Below are positions 28,345 to 37,516 of a stretch of 64,000 bases of DNA, piece after piece. The notes beneath the pieces were generated by a model. That model did not search any database, was not told the DNA's origin, and was given only the letters and a program-made list of their open reading frames with translations. Position 1 is the stretch's first letter, and each line of letters starts with the position of its first letter. Location: the NCBI RefSeq assembly GCF_000832125.1, contig NZ_JPRK01000004.1:1-64000 (forward strand), read 5' to 3'. A program made the position numbers and the translations under genes. The DNA is from Flavobacterium hibernum (GTDB lineage: Bacteria; Bacteroidota; Bacteroidia; Flavobacteriales; Flavobacteriaceae).

Positions 28345-28352
28345 TAATTTTG
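28345..28352 (+). promoter_or_regulatory. -7 box for the quinone-oxidoreductase-like gene
   Basis: TAATTTTG matches TAnnTTTG and lies 20 bases upstream of ATG 28373. The -33 position overlaps the candidate operator's downstream flank and has no consensus TTG, as expected for an activator-dependent promoter. Confidence 0.55.
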
Positions 28353-28372
28353 CTTCATAAAATTTAATAATT

Positions 28373-29344
28373 ATGAAAGCAGCAGTAGTTTATAAAAAAG
28401 GCGAAATGCCTAAATATGCTCAATTTGTAGAGCCAATTGTACAAAATGAAAACCAAATTTTACTTTCGGTAAAAGCAGTTGCAATTACTAATCTGGACAA
28501 GGGAAAAGCAAGTGGACAACATTATTCTTCTCAAAATGACAATCAGAATGGTTTTGTAGTTGGTAGCGACGGAGTTGGTTTGTTGGAAGACGGAACAAGA
28601 GTTTATGCTCGCGGAATTAGCGGTACAATTGCCGAGAAAGCGATTATCGATAAAAATATATTGGTGCGTTTACCGGAAGGAATTACAAATGCAATTGCAG
28701 CTTCGTTACCCAATGCAGTTGCAGGTTCTGCAATGGCGCTTAAATTTAGAGCAAATATTCAAGAAGGTGAAACTGTTTTAATTAATGGAGCAACGGGTTT
28801 TACGGGACGAATTGCGATTCAGATTGCCAAGCATTATGGCGCTAAGAAAATAATCGTTACCGGAAGAAATGAAAAAATACTTCAAAATCTTTTAGAATTG
28901 GGTGCTGACGAAATTGTTTCTCTAAAGCAAGACGATCAGACAATTGTAAGTCAACTTAAAGAAATTCACACAAATACTCCTATCGATATTGTTTTAGATT
29001 ATTTGTGGGGACATCCAGCAGAACTGATTCTTACGGCTCTAAAAGGAAATGGTTCATTTAGTAGTAAGGTTAGATATGTAACTATTGGCGGAATGGCCGG
29101 TGATACGATTCAATTATCTTCGGGGATTTTAAGAAGCGTTGATCTTCAATTGTCTGGCTCTGGTTTAGGAAGCTGGTCTAAAAACGAAGTAAAATTGTTG
29201 TTCTCGGAAATTCTTCCTGAGATGTTTCTTTTAGCAGCTCAAAACAAATTAAAGGTTAATATCGAAGAAATTAAATTAAGCCATATTGAAGAAGCTTGGT
29301 CAAGAGAAGTTTTAGATGGTAAACGATTGGTAGTTATTATTTAA
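28373..29344 (+). CDS. zinc-independent alcohol dehydrogenase / quinone oxidoreductase-like protein (MDR family)
   Basis: NADPH-dependent medium-chain reductase of 323 residues, slightly shorter than usual. The GroES-like N-domain is followed by the cofactor motif INGATGFTGRIAIQIAKHYGAKKIIVTGRNE (about 137-168), an AxxGxxG variant. The Zn-binding Cys/His set is absent. Carbonyl, enone or quinone substrates are plausible. Possible control by the upstream Crp/Fnr protein is inferred from the promoter palindrome. Confidence 0.82.
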   Translation: MKAAVVYKKGEMPKYAQFVEPIVQNENQILLSVKAVAITNLDKGKASGQHYSSQNDNQNGFVVGSDGVGLLEDGTRVYARGISGTIAEKAIIDKNILVRLPEGITNAIAASLPNAVAGSAMALKFRANIQEGETVLINGATGFTGRIAIQIAKHYGAKKIIVTGRNEKILQNLLELGADEIVSLKQDDQTIVSQLKEIHTNTPIDIVLDYLWGHPAELILTALKGNGSFSSKVRYVTIGGMAGDTIQLSSGILRSVDLQLSGSGLGSWSKNEVKLLFSEILPEMFLLAAQNKLKVNIEEIKLSHIEEAWSREVLDGKRLVVII

Positions 29345-29411
29345 AGGTAAACAGTATTAAGTTGAACACGGATTAAACGGATCTTTATAAACAATCAATT
29401 ATCCATACTGT

Positions 29412-29513
29412 TTGTCATTTCGAGGAACGAGAAATCTCCGTAAGAAACTCCGCAACAAAAATTCAAGCTTTGTAGAGCTACTCATGGAGATTTCTCGTTC
29501 CTCGAATTGAGAG
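29412..29513. repeat. long palindromic element, copy E (GAGGAACGAG outer / CTCC inner stem), one end decayed
   Basis: The core arms GAGGAACGAGAAATCTCC (29422-29439) and their inverse (29486-29503) are exact. The left outer TTGTCATTTC is intact, but the right outer end reads CGAATTGAGAGG instead of CGAAATGACAA, so this copy has lost its outer pairing. The centre ends GCTACTCAT. Confidence 0.8.
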
Positions 29514-29559
29514 GATTGTGTTTAAGCTTTGCGTTTTATTAATTTATTCAAAATACATA

Positions 29560-29601
29560 AAAAAAGGTTTGATGAGAAGCATTTCTTATCAAACCTTTTT
29601 T
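29560..29601. terminator. bidirectional terminator between 28373 gene and DUF885 gene
   Basis: AAAAAAGGTTTGATgAGAA pairs with TTCTTATCAAACCTTTTTT around GCAT. It serves the converging genes ending at 29344 and 29620. Confidence 0.85.
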
Positions 29602-29619
29602 GTAAATACCTTCAGAAAA

Positions 29620-31362
29620 TTATTCTTTAGAAAGCATTAATTCTTTAATGTATTTTACCGGAGCGCTCCCAAAACTTAAGAATTTTTCATGAAATTTCTT
29701 TAAGTTAAACTTTTCTCCTTCTTGTTTTTTAAGTTCTTCTCTAAGGTTATAAATTTCAGTATATCCTGTAAAATATGAACATAATTGAACTTGAGATAAA
29801 GTTACACGTTTCCATTTTCCATCAGCCTCAGCTTGTTGCTGAAAAGCTTCTTTGGTCAATAAATCTAAAGCCGCTTCTTTAGACATGTTTTTAGTGTGTA
29901 CGCTAATGTCTAAAATGGTATTACAAGTGGCTCTTAAATTCCATTTATAGTACATTAACCACATTTCGTCAGAGTTTTTATAACCACTTTCCAACATCAT
30001 TTTTTCAGCATAAACAGCCCAACCTTCAACCATTGCTCCATTTCCTAAAATAGATTTAATGATACTTGGCGATTGATTACTGTAGACCAATTGCGTGTAA
30101 TGTCCAGGAACGGCTTCGTGAATATTTAAAATTTGTAGAATATAATCATTGTATTCTCTTAAATAACTTTCAGCATTTTCGGCAGTCCATCCAGACATGC
30201 TTCCTACATTATAATAGGTATTTCCGTTTTTATCATAAGGTCCGGGCGCAGAAATTGATGCTCCGGCAACTCCCGCCATATAGGCTGGCTCTTTTCGAAC
30301 TACAAGTGGTTTTGACGGATCGATGTATAATAAGTCTTTAGCTTTTACATAAGCTGTTAATTCTGGAATTTGTTTCTCAATTTCAGACTGAAACTTTTCT
30401 GGCGTAGTATGTTGCAAAGAGATTTTATCAATAACCTGTTTGATTAAATCTAATTTGTTAGCTGGTTTTGGCTCATTTCCTTTGTATTTTGTCCAAAGTT
30501 TATCAGACAGAACAAACATTTTATCGTGTAAATCTTTTTTATGATCAACTGCAACTTTATAGATTTCGTCTGGAGTATAACTAGATTGAATATCAAAATT
30601 GAATTTTTTGGCATACAAAGCAGTTCCTAGTCTAAAAGAACGAGGTGTTTTGTTTGGTAAAGCTTTTAACCAAGCTGCATAATCTGCAATTGCTTTTATT
30701 GAAACCTGAGCTTTATCCAGCATTTCTTTTTTCTCGGCAGCGCTTAATTTACTTTTTTCTAAAGCAGTTTTTAGATCCGCATCAAAAACAGAAGATCCGC
30801 CTAAGTTTTGTGCTATTGCAAGTTCTGTATGCTCAATAGTTAGGTTTTTAATATTCTTTTTGGCAGTTTCATAATAAGCAGGAATTGCATTCATTTTTTT
30901 ATTAAAGGCACGTAAACGCACTTCTAAAGAATCATAATTTCCGTTTAAAATTTCAGCAAAAGCTCCGCACACATTGTATTCAGAAGGATTCCATTCAGAC
31001 GATTTCATCTCTTTGATACTAAAAATAGTGCTTTCGAGCTGATTTTTAATCATTTGAAAATCAGTCTTATTGTTGTCAGACAAATCATCAATGTTAAATT
31101 GTTTTAAAGAATCTAATTGCGCATTAACAAACTCAAGTTGTTTTTTTTCTTCGTTAGCATCATAAATAGATAATATACTATCATATTTATGGTAACCTAC
31201 ACCAGAAGCCCAGCCCGGATTAATTTTCCATAAAGAGGTTACGAAACCATCTTTATACTTGTCAAATTTTCCATCTAAAGCTTTATCTCCGTTAGACTTA
31301 GTGCTTTTGTTGCAGGAAAAAAGTAGCGCAACCGCAAAAACTGAAACAAATAGTTTTTTCAT
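29620..31362 (-). CDS. DUF885 lipoprotein, putative metallopeptidase
   Basis: 580 residues. The N-terminus MKKLFVSVFAVALLFSCNK is a lipoprotein signal with Cys17 as the acylated residue, so it is probably attached to the outer or cytoplasmic membrane. The hallmark HEAVPGHYTQ (about residue 415) is the HExxxGH-type zinc site of DUF885, followed by a downstream Glu region EGWAVYAEKMM. Substrate peptides are unknown. It is transcribed alone. Confidence 0.88.
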   Translation of the reverse strand: MKKLFVSVFAVALLFSCNKSTKSNGDKALDGKFDKYKDGFVTSLWKINPGWASGVGYHKYDSILSIYDANEEKKQLEFVNAQLDSLKQFNIDDLSDNNKTDFQMIKNQLESTIFSIKEMKSSEWNPSEYNVCGAFAEILNGNYDSLEVRLRAFNKKMNAIPAYYETAKKNIKNLTIEHTELAIAQNLGGSSVFDADLKTALEKSKLSAAEKKEMLDKAQVSIKAIADYAAWLKALPNKTPRSFRLGTALYAKKFNFDIQSSYTPDEIYKVAVDHKKDLHDKMFVLSDKLWTKYKGNEPKPANKLDLIKQVIDKISLQHTTPEKFQSEIEKQIPELTAYVKAKDLLYIDPSKPLVVRKEPAYMAGVAGASISAPGPYDKNGNTYYNVGSMSGWTAENAESYLREYNDYILQILNIHEAVPGHYTQLVYSNQSPSIIKSILGNGAMVEGWAVYAEKMMLESGYKNSDEMWLMYYKWNLRATCNTILDISVHTKNMSKEAALDLLTKEAFQQQAEADGKWKRVTLSQVQLCSYFTGYTEIYNLREELKKQEGEKFNLKKFHEKFLSFGSAPVKYIKELMLSKE

Positions 31363-31430
31363 AAATTATGTTTTTTATTGTTTAAAGATAAAAAAAATGT
31401 TCTTTATGCAAAACTATTTGCTGTTTGTAA

Positions 31431-33407
31431 TTAATATTTTAATAAATCGAATAAAACCTCTTCAAAGCGATTTTTGGGTAAAAACTGATCTTCTAAAGCT
31501 TTTGTAAACGGAATTGGAGAATCTAAACTTGCCACTCTTTTTACGGGAGCATCCAGATATTCAAAACATTCTTCCATAATTAAGGCCGAAATATCGCTGG
31601 CAATTCCACCAAACAAAGTGTCTTCTTGGTAAATAATTACTTTACCAGTCTTTTTTACGGAGTTAAAAATAGTTTCAGTATCTAAAGGCTGTAAAGTTCT
31701 TAAATCAATTAAATCGGCTTCAATTTCAGGATTATTGGCTAAAGTTTCTAAAGCCCAATGAACCGGAGCTCCAAATGCAATAATAGTTACTGATTTTCCT
31801 TCTTTCAAAACAGCAGCTTTTCCAAGCGGAATCGTGTAATAATCTGTTGGAACATCTTGATAAATACTGCGATATAATTGCTTATGCTCGAAAAATAAAA
31901 CAGGATTTGGGTCGTTTATCGAAGTGTTTAATAGACCTTTTGCATCGTAAGGAAAAGCTGGATAAACGACTTTTAAACCAGGTGTTTTAGTAAACCAGGC
32001 TTCGTTGGTTTGCGAATGAAAAGGTCCTGCCTGAGTTCCGCCACCACATGGCATACGGACCACAACATCGGCTTTTTCGCCCCAACGATAATGTGTTTTG
32101 GCTAATAAATTGACAATTGGGTTAAAACCAGTCGAAACAAAATCAGCAAATTGCATTTCGACAATTGCTTTATAGCCATTAATAGACAATCCCATTCCTG
32201 CTGAAACTACTGCACTCTCGCAAATTGGTGTATTCCGAACACGTGCTTTTCCAAATACATCTACAAAGCCATCAGTAATTTTAAAAGCACCACCATATTC
32301 TGCAATATCTTGTCCCATAAGAATAAGATTGTTATGACGTTGCATTGATTGCTCTAAACTATTTCTAATAGCGTCAATGAATCGTATATTCTTGGTTTCT
32401 TCTGATGGATTAACTTCCTCAAATTGATAAGGTTTATAAACATCATCTAATTCACCACTATAAGTTGGAACAATTTCGGGTTCTGCATTTGCAATGGCTA
32501 AATTTTCGTCGATTTCTTGTTTAATTTCATTGTGTAATTGTTCATCAAATTCGGTAGTAAGCACACCAATTTCAAGTAAATAATTTCTATAATTTGTAAC
32601 AGGATCTTTAATCGCCCACTCGTCCATTAACTCCTGCGGAACGTATTTAGTCCCACTCGCCTCTTCGTGCCCACGCATTCTAAAGGTTTTAAATTCTAAT
32701 AAAACTGGATGTGGGTTTTCCTGCATTTGAGCTTTTAACTGAGACAATTTATTGTAAACTTCTAATATATTATTACCGTCAATAATATAGCTCTGCATTC
32801 CATAACCAATACCTTTATCAGCAAGATTTTCGCAAAAATACTGCTCATTTGTAGGGGTAGAAAGTCCGTAGCCATTATTTTCGATGACAAACATTACAGG
32901 TAATTGCCAAACTGCTGCAATATTTAAGGCTTCATGAAAATCTCCTTCGCTTGTGGCGCCTTCACCTGTAAAAACTGCCGTTATTTTTTTATTATTCTGA
33001 AGTTTATTGGCTAAGGCAATTCCGTCAGCAACCCCTAATTGAGGACCTAAATGCGAAATCATGCCAATAATATTATACTCCTGAGTTCCAAAATGAAAAC
33101 TACGATCTCTACCTTTTGTAAAACCATTTGCTTTTCCTTGCCATTGCGAAAAAAGACGATGCAGCGGAATATCTCTAGAAGTAAAAACTCCTAAATTTCG
33201 ATGCATTGGTAAAATGTATTCAGATTGATCTAAAACAGCGGTAACCCCAACAGCAATTGCTTCCTGTCCTATTCCCGAGAACCATTTTGATACTTTTCCT
33301 TGACGAATTAAGATAAGCATCTTTTCTTCGATTAAGCGAGGTTTCAATATTTTCTTATATAACTCTAGTAACTTGGCATCAGTAAGGTCTTGTCTGTAAA
33401 AGATCAT
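31431..33407 (-). CDS. 2-oxoacid dehydrogenase E1, alpha and beta fused (branched-chain type)
   Basis: Thiamine-diphosphate decarboxylase component of a 2-oxoacid dehydrogenase complex. The 658-residue single chain joins an alpha part (1 to about 330; GEGATSEGDFHEALNIAA..IENNGYGLS as TPP motif) to a beta part (about 340-658; GQDIAEYGGAFKIT, MPCGGGTQAGPFHSQTNEAW). Such fusions are common in Bacteroidota and usually act on branched-chain 2-oxoacids. The lipoyl E2 and E3 subunits are not nearby, so substrate choice is inferred. Confidence 0.88.
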   Translation of the reverse strand: MIFYRQDLTDAKLLELYKKILKPRLIEEKMLILIRQGKVSKWFSGIGQEAIAVGVTAVLDQSEYILPMHRNLGVFTSRDIPLHRLFSQWQGKANGFTKGRDRSFHFGTQEYNIIGMISHLGPQLGVADGIALANKLQNNKKITAVFTGEGATSEGDFHEALNIAAVWQLPVMFVIENNGYGLSTPTNEQYFCENLADKGIGYGMQSYIIDGNNILEVYNKLSQLKAQMQENPHPVLLEFKTFRMRGHEEASGTKYVPQELMDEWAIKDPVTNYRNYLLEIGVLTTEFDEQLHNEIKQEIDENLAIANAEPEIVPTYSGELDDVYKPYQFEEVNPSEETKNIRFIDAIRNSLEQSMQRHNNLILMGQDIAEYGGAFKITDGFVDVFGKARVRNTPICESAVVSAGMGLSINGYKAIVEMQFADFVSTGFNPIVNLLAKTHYRWGEKADVVVRMPCGGGTQAGPFHSQTNEAWFTKTPGLKVVYPAFPYDAKGLLNTSINDPNPVLFFEHKQLYRSIYQDVPTDYYTIPLGKAAVLKEGKSVTIIAFGAPVHWALETLANNPEIEADLIDLRTLQPLDTETIFNSVKKTGKVIIYQEDTLFGGIASDISALIMEECFEYLDAPVKRVASLDSPIPFTKALEDQFLPKNRFEEVLFDLLKY

Positions 33408-33431
33408 TTGGTTATCGTTTTTTAATTATTT

Positions 33432-33439
33432 CAAAGATA
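33432..33439 (-). promoter_or_regulatory. -7 box for the fused E1 gene
   Basis: On the minus strand this reads TATCTTTG (TAnnTTTG), 24 bases upstream of the E1 ATG at 33407. The -33 element is unclear. Confidence 0.45.
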
Positions 33440-33641
33440 TATAAATATAACAATTTAGGTATTATTTGTTAAATAATTTAATTCTTTATCAAAACAGAGC
33501 GGAATTTACTCAAAAAAAATAAATCTAACACTATTATAAATTATGATTTCAAAATTGAATAAATCAATGCCAAATCATTAAACAAGGTCTTTAAAATTAA
33601 ATTTTATGCAAAAAATTAAAATTGAAATATAAAATATTCTA

Positions 33642-33649
33642 TACCTTTG
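33642..33649 (+). promoter_or_regulatory. -7 box for the 2OG/Fe(II) oxygenase
   Basis: TACCTTTG matches TAnnTTTG, 54 bases before ATG 33704. A TTG at 33622-33624 lies 17 bases upstream, slightly closer than the usual 19-21. Confidence 0.5.
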
Positions 33650-33703
33650 TTACTGATAAGGATTTATGAGTCCTTATTCTCTTTTAAAATAAAAATGTAA
33701 AGT

Positions 33704-34654
33704 ATGCAAAACATTCCTAGTGTAGACTTACGTGATTTCCTTTCGGACGACCCGAAACGTAAACAAAAATTTGTAAATGAAATCGGCAGTGCATTTGAAA
33801 ACATTGGCTTCGTAGCCCTAAAAGGTCATTTTCTTGACGACCAATTAGTAGACGAACTTTATGGCGAAATAAGAAAATTTTTCGCTTTGCCAGTAGAAAC
33901 TAAGCATAATTATGAAATTCCTGGAATTGGCGGCCAAAGAGGTTATGTTTCTTTTGGAAAAGAACATGCTAAAGGACGTAAAGAGGGAGATTTAAAAGAA
34001 TTTTGGCATTTTGGTCAGTATGTTGACGAGAGTTCAAAATATGCTTCGGAATATCCGGACAATGTGGATGTTAAAGAATTACCTCGTTTTAATGTTGTAG
34101 GTAAAGAAGCGTACCAAATGCTTGAAAAAACGGGTGTTTATGTATTAAGAGCTTTGGCATTGCACTTAGGTTTAGATGAGTTTTATTTTGACCAATATGC
34201 AAAAGACGGAAACTCTATTTTAAGACCAATTCATTATCCACCAATTACTTCAGAGCCTGAAAATGCAATTCGTGCAGCAGCTCATGGTGACATTAACTTG
34301 ATTACTCTTTTAATGGGTGCTCAAGGAAAAGGTTTACAAGTTCAAAATCATGATGGCGAATGGATTGATGCTATTGCGGAAGATGATCAATTGGTTATTA
34401 ATGTGGGAGATATGTTATCAAGACACACGAATAATAAATTGAAATCAACAATTCATCAAGTGGTAAATCCACCAAGAGAATTATGGGGAACATCTCGTTA
34501 CTCTATTCCGTTTTTTATGCATCCTGTTAGCGATATGCGTTTGGATTGTTTGGAAAACTGTATTGATGCCGAGAATCCTAAAAAATTCGAAGATATTACC
34601 GCAGGTGATTATTTATACGAACGTTTAGTAGATTTAGGTTTAATTAAGAAATAA
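33704..34654 (+). CDS. isopenicillin-N-synthase-like 2-oxoglutarate/Fe(II) dioxygenase
   Basis: A non-heme iron oxygenase of 316 residues. The iron facial triad is HxD in AAHGDINLITLL (His196 region) and the distal His in STIHQVVNPP; RYSIPFF holds the RxS that binds 2-oxoglutarate. The N-terminal DIOX_N domain (IPSVDLRDFLSDD) is typical. Despite the family name, beta-lactam synthesis is not implied and the substrate is unknown. It is a single-gene unit with its own promoter and a terminator at 34678. Confidence 0.85.
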   Translation: MQNIPSVDLRDFLSDDPKRKQKFVNEIGSAFENIGFVALKGHFLDDQLVDELYGEIRKFFALPVETKHNYEIPGIGGQRGYVSFGKEHAKGRKEGDLKEFWHFGQYVDESSKYASEYPDNVDVKELPRFNVVGKEAYQMLEKTGVYVLRALALHLGLDEFYFDQYAKDGNSILRPIHYPPITSEPENAIRAAAHGDINLITLLMGAQGKGLQVQNHDGEWIDAIAEDDQLVINVGDMLSRHTNNKLKSTIHQVVNPPRELWGTSRYSIPFFMHPVSDMRLDCLENCIDAENPKKFEDITAGDYLYERLVDLGLIKK

Positions 34655-34677
34655 TCTTTAAATTTACGAGAAATAAT

Positions 34678-34711
34678 AAAAAGACATTGAGTTTACGCTT
34701 AATGTCTTTTT
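34678..34711 (+). terminator. terminator after the oxygenase gene
   Basis: AAAAAGACATT (34678-34688) and AATGTCTTTTT (34701-34711) form the stem. It begins 24 bases after the stop and 18 bases before the SUI1 gene. Confidence 0.8.
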
Positions 34712-34728
34712 AATTTTAAGATAGAACA

Positions 34729-35061
34729 ATGGACTTACAAGATCAATTAAAAAATTTATTTCCAGATCATATCGAATCAAATGAACCGGAAGAAATTCAG
34801 GAACAGGATCATGTGCTTTATATTCAAAAAGAGCCAATGATTTGTAAATTTGAAAAACGAAAAGGAAAAGCCACAACTATAATTGAAGGCTACGAAGGAT
34901 CTGATGAAGATTTTAAAATTCTAGCCAAGGAAATCAAAACTAAGCTTAGTGTTGGCGGAACTTTTAAAGATGATTCAATCATTATTCAAGGTGATTATCG
35001 TGATAAGATTATGGCAATCCTTAAAGAAAAAGGATTTAAAACAAAAAGAGTTGGTGGTTAG
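34729..35061 (+). CDS. yciH: SUI1/eIF1-like translation factor (YciH family)
   Basis: 110 residues. The C-terminal 70 residues form the SUI1 fold: KGKATTIIEGYEGSDEDFKILAKEIKTKL, then GGTFKDDSIIIQGDYRDKI and the final FKTKRVGG. Bacterial members can influence start-codon fidelity, but their normal role is not settled. It starts just after a terminator, so it needs its own promoter or readthrough. Confidence 0.88.
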   Translation: MDLQDQLKNLFPDHIESNEPEEIQEQDHVLYIQKEPMICKFEKRKGKATTIIEGYEGSDEDFKILAKEIKTKLSVGGTFKDDSIIIQGDYRDKIMAILKEKGFKTKRVGG

Positions 35062-35134
35062 TAATTTTAGATTACTCTAATTGAATATTTAACTGCAAAA
35101 AACGCAAAGAATAATAGAGAACTAGGTTTAAAAA

Positions 35135-35165
35135 AAAAAGCAAAGTTCGCAAAGCTTTGTGTGTT
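35135..35165. repeat. decayed CGCAAAGTTCGC-type intergenic repeat
   Basis: GCAAAGTTCGCAAAGCTTTGTG recurs with changes near 55957-55976 and 60418-60456 (ACCGCAAAGTTCGC). It lies in a 254-base gap that also holds GCGC-actgcttt-GCGC near 35241. No gene was seen. Confidence 0.4.
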
Positions 35166-35281
35166 TTGTTTTTGGAATAAAAAAAAGAAAAATCTGTGAC
35201 AACCTGTTTAATCCGTTAAATCTGTGGCCAGAAAAAAAGACGCACTGCTTTGCGCCTCTACAGAAAACCTCAGAACCTTAG

Positions 35282-35289
35282 TACCTTTG
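35282..35289 (+). promoter_or_regulatory. -7 box for the nucleoside phosphorylase
   Basis: TACCTTTG matches TAnnTTTG, 26 bases before ATG 35316. The local CTTAGTACCTTTGCC context looks like a strong flavobacterial promoter, but no TTG is seen at -33. Confidence 0.55.
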
Positions 35290-35315
35290 CCACTTTGAAC
35301 CTTTAAAGAAAAAAA

Positions 35316-36185
35316 ATGATACAAAACTCAGAATTAATACTTAATCCAGACGGAAGTGTTTACCACTTAAATCTGCTTCCAGAACATATTGCGCACGATA
35401 TAATTTTTGTTGGAGATCAAAACAGAGTCGAAAAAATTACTCAGTTTTTTGATTCGATAGAATATTCTACACAAAAAAGAGAGTTTAAGACTCAAACGGG
35501 AATTTACAAAGGAAAAAGAATTTCTGTAATGTCAACCGGAATTGGTCCAGACAATATTGATATTGTTGTAAACGAACTGGATGCTTTGGTAAACATCGAT
35601 TTAAAAACTCGCGAGCCAAAAGAAAATCTAACTTCATTAAATATTATCAGAATTGGAACTTCAGGATCTTTGCAAGCCGATATTCCTGTAGATAGTTTTG
35701 TAATGTCTAAATTTGGATTAGGATTAGATAATATGCTTCGCTCCTACTTGATCGACGAAGTTTCGAATCAGGAAATAGAAAATGCTTTTGTTAGTCAGAC
35801 AAATTGGGATATTAGAAAAGGAAGACCGTATGCAATTGCTTGTTCTGAAAAATTAGAAAAATTAATCGAATCTAATAAAATTTTCAAAGGAATTACGGCA
35901 ACTGCAGGAGGTTTTTACGGGCCACAAGGACGAGTTTTGCGTCTTAATATTCAAGATGAAGAATTAAACAGTAAAATGGATAGTTTTAAATTTGAGGATA
36001 ATCGAATTACAAATTTAGAAATGGAAACGGCTGCAATTTATGGACTTTCGGCGCTTTTAGGACACAATGCTTTGTCTTTAAATGCTATTATTGCCAATCG
36101 TGCAAGCGGAACTTTTAGTGAAGATCCTTACAAAGCAGTTGACGAGTTAATTACTTATACTCTGAATAAATTGGCTGCGAAATAA
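35316..36185 (+). CDS. nucleoside phosphorylase (uridine phosphorylase-like)
   Basis: Phosphorolytic cleavage of a nucleoside in salvage. The 289-residue PNP/UDP-fold protein has FVGDQNRVEKI (about 31-41), STGIGPDNIDIVVNEL (about 70-85), IIRIGTSGSLQ (about 110-120) and NLEMETAAIYGLSALLGH (about 230-247), where the Glu binds ribose. A uridine phosphorylase role is most likely; purine nucleosides cannot be excluded. Confidence 0.87.
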   Translation: MIQNSELILNPDGSVYHLNLLPEHIAHDIIFVGDQNRVEKITQFFDSIEYSTQKREFKTQTGIYKGKRISVMSTGIGPDNIDIVVNELDALVNIDLKTREPKENLTSLNIIRIGTSGSLQADIPVDSFVMSKFGLGLDNMLRSYLIDEVSNQEIENAFVSQTNWDIRKGRPYAIACSEKLEKLIESNKIFKGITATAGGFYGPQGRVLRLNIQDEELNSKMDSFKFEDNRITNLEMETAAIYGLSALLGHNALSLNAIIANRASGTFSEDPYKAVDELITYTLNKLAAK

Positions 36186-36221
36186 ATTGGATAATTTGTT
36201 CATTAGAAAATCAGATAATTT

Positions 36222-36470
36222 ATGATGCATTTAGTTCAACATGTTTTGCAAGCCTTCTTTTTAGGAATTGGTGGTTTGTTTAGATTTTGTTTTTTCCAAT
36301 TGTTGAATGTTTCCTTTGAAGATAAATATTCGAAAGATTTAGAATACTATTGGGATAATCAGAATAAAACTGTTGATAAAAATGGGTTTACTACTTCGCA
36401 GAAAAACTTTCTTGCGGGATTAATCATTTTTATAAGTTTCTTATTTTTAATAAAAAAAATTGAAGGTTAA
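36222..36470 (+). CDS. small membrane protein of unknown function (82 residues)
   Basis: Two hydrophobic segments (HVLQAFFLGIGGLFRFCFFQLL and NFLAGLIIFISFLFLI) flank a polar middle with KDLEYYWDNQNKT. It sits 36 bases after the phosphorylase stop on the same strand and is probably in its transcript. No family is recognised. Confidence 0.65.
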   Translation: MMHLVQHVLQAFFLGIGGLFRFCFFQLLNVSFEDKYSKDLEYYWDNQNKTVDKNGFTTSQKNFLAGLIIFISFLFLIKKIEG

Positions 36471-36516
36471 TAGAAATAAGATTGGTTAGATAGATGAATT
36501 TTAAAAATCTACAATT

Positions 36517-36909
36517 ATGTTTTTACGAGTTGCACGACATACGGATAATCTTGAAGCAATAGAAAATTTCTACGTCAATATTCTGGGTTTTGAACTTTTA
36601 GCAAATTTTCATAATCATAACAATTACGATGGAATCTTTATTGGTAAATCTGGTTTAGACTGGCATTTTGAGTTTACAAAATCTGAAGTAAAAGCCAATC
36701 ATGCATTCGACGAGGATGATGTTATTGTGCTTTATCCTAAATCTATAATAGATTATGATGTATTGATAGATAGATTATTATATCATAACATTTCAATAAT
36801 TACTGCAAATAATCCATTTTGGAATGAAAACGGAAAAATGTTTTTGGATCCAGACGGTTATCGTATTGTAATATCTCCGTTAAAAGCGATAATAAATGAA
36901 ATTAATTAA
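36517..36909 (+). CDS. VOC/glyoxalase-fold protein
   Basis: 130 residues with the paired beta-alpha-beta-beta-beta units of the vicinal oxygen chelate fold: FLRVARHTDNLEAIENFYVNILGFELL at the start and FLDPDGYRIVISPLKA near the end. Some metal-binding positions are plausible (His8, His63 region) but not certain, so the reaction is unknown. Confidence 0.8.
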   Translation: MFLRVARHTDNLEAIENFYVNILGFELLANFHNHNNYDGIFIGKSGLDWHFEFTKSEVKANHAFDEDDVIVLYPKSIIDYDVLIDRLLYHNISIITANNPFWNENGKMFLDPDGYRIVISPLKAIINEIN

Positions 36910-36986
36910 GCAATTAGTTAATTAGTCAATTTGAGAATTAGATAATTAAAAGAGATTGCGCAAAAAAAAATATTACAAAATAAATA

Positions 36987-37460
36987 ATGGCAGAAACACA
37001 TAAAAAAATCTTATTTAAATATTATAGTACTTATCTTGAAGAAATAGTTTCAGAAACCATGTGGGCAGAAATTATAGATTTGGAAAAAGGATATTTTAAA
37101 TTGGATAATATTCCCTTTTTCGGTCCTTTGATCGCAACAGACGACACATTTAGAGCAGAATATGATGAAAATGAGAAATGCTTTATTCACAAGGAAACTT
37201 TAGAAAGCTCTGGTAATTCGATTGTTCAGGTTTTAATATTGGATAAGGAATTTGACAAAGAAGTTATAAGAGAAGAATTAAAAGCTATAAATTGTATTTC
37301 TGAAGCTTTAAACGATACGTTTCTTGCGGCTGAAATAGTCAAAGATGTTGATTACTCGATCGTGAAAAATTTACTGAACGACTATGAATCAAAGGCTGTT
37401 ATTGAATTTACAGAACCTTGTCTTTCAGAAAAACACAGAGCTGATTTACTTAAAAATTAA
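36987..37460 (+). CDS. DUF4265 protein
   Basis: 157 residues. The pattern SETMWAEIIDLEKGYFKLDNIPFFGPLIATDDTFRAEYDE (about 17-56) matches DUF4265, a family without known function that is often near small accessory or immunity-type genes. It has no signal peptide. It precedes the periplasmic-binding-fold gene by 56 bases. Confidence 0.75.
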   Translation: MAETHKKILFKYYSTYLEEIVSETMWAEIIDLEKGYFKLDNIPFFGPLIATDDTFRAEYDENEKCFIHKETLESSGNSIVQVLILDKEFDKEVIREELKAINCISEALNDTFLAAEIVKDVDYSIVKNLLNDYESKAVIEFTEPCLSEKHRADLLKN

Positions 37461-37516
37461 AAAACTTAAACAAACTTATAATACGCTTACCAAACTTAAC
37501 TTAAACTTAAACTAAA

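Noticed and set aside
33704..34654. Beta-lactam biosynthesis gene
   Set aside because: The isopenicillin-N-synthase name reflects fold only; no ACV synthetase or partner genes are nearby.
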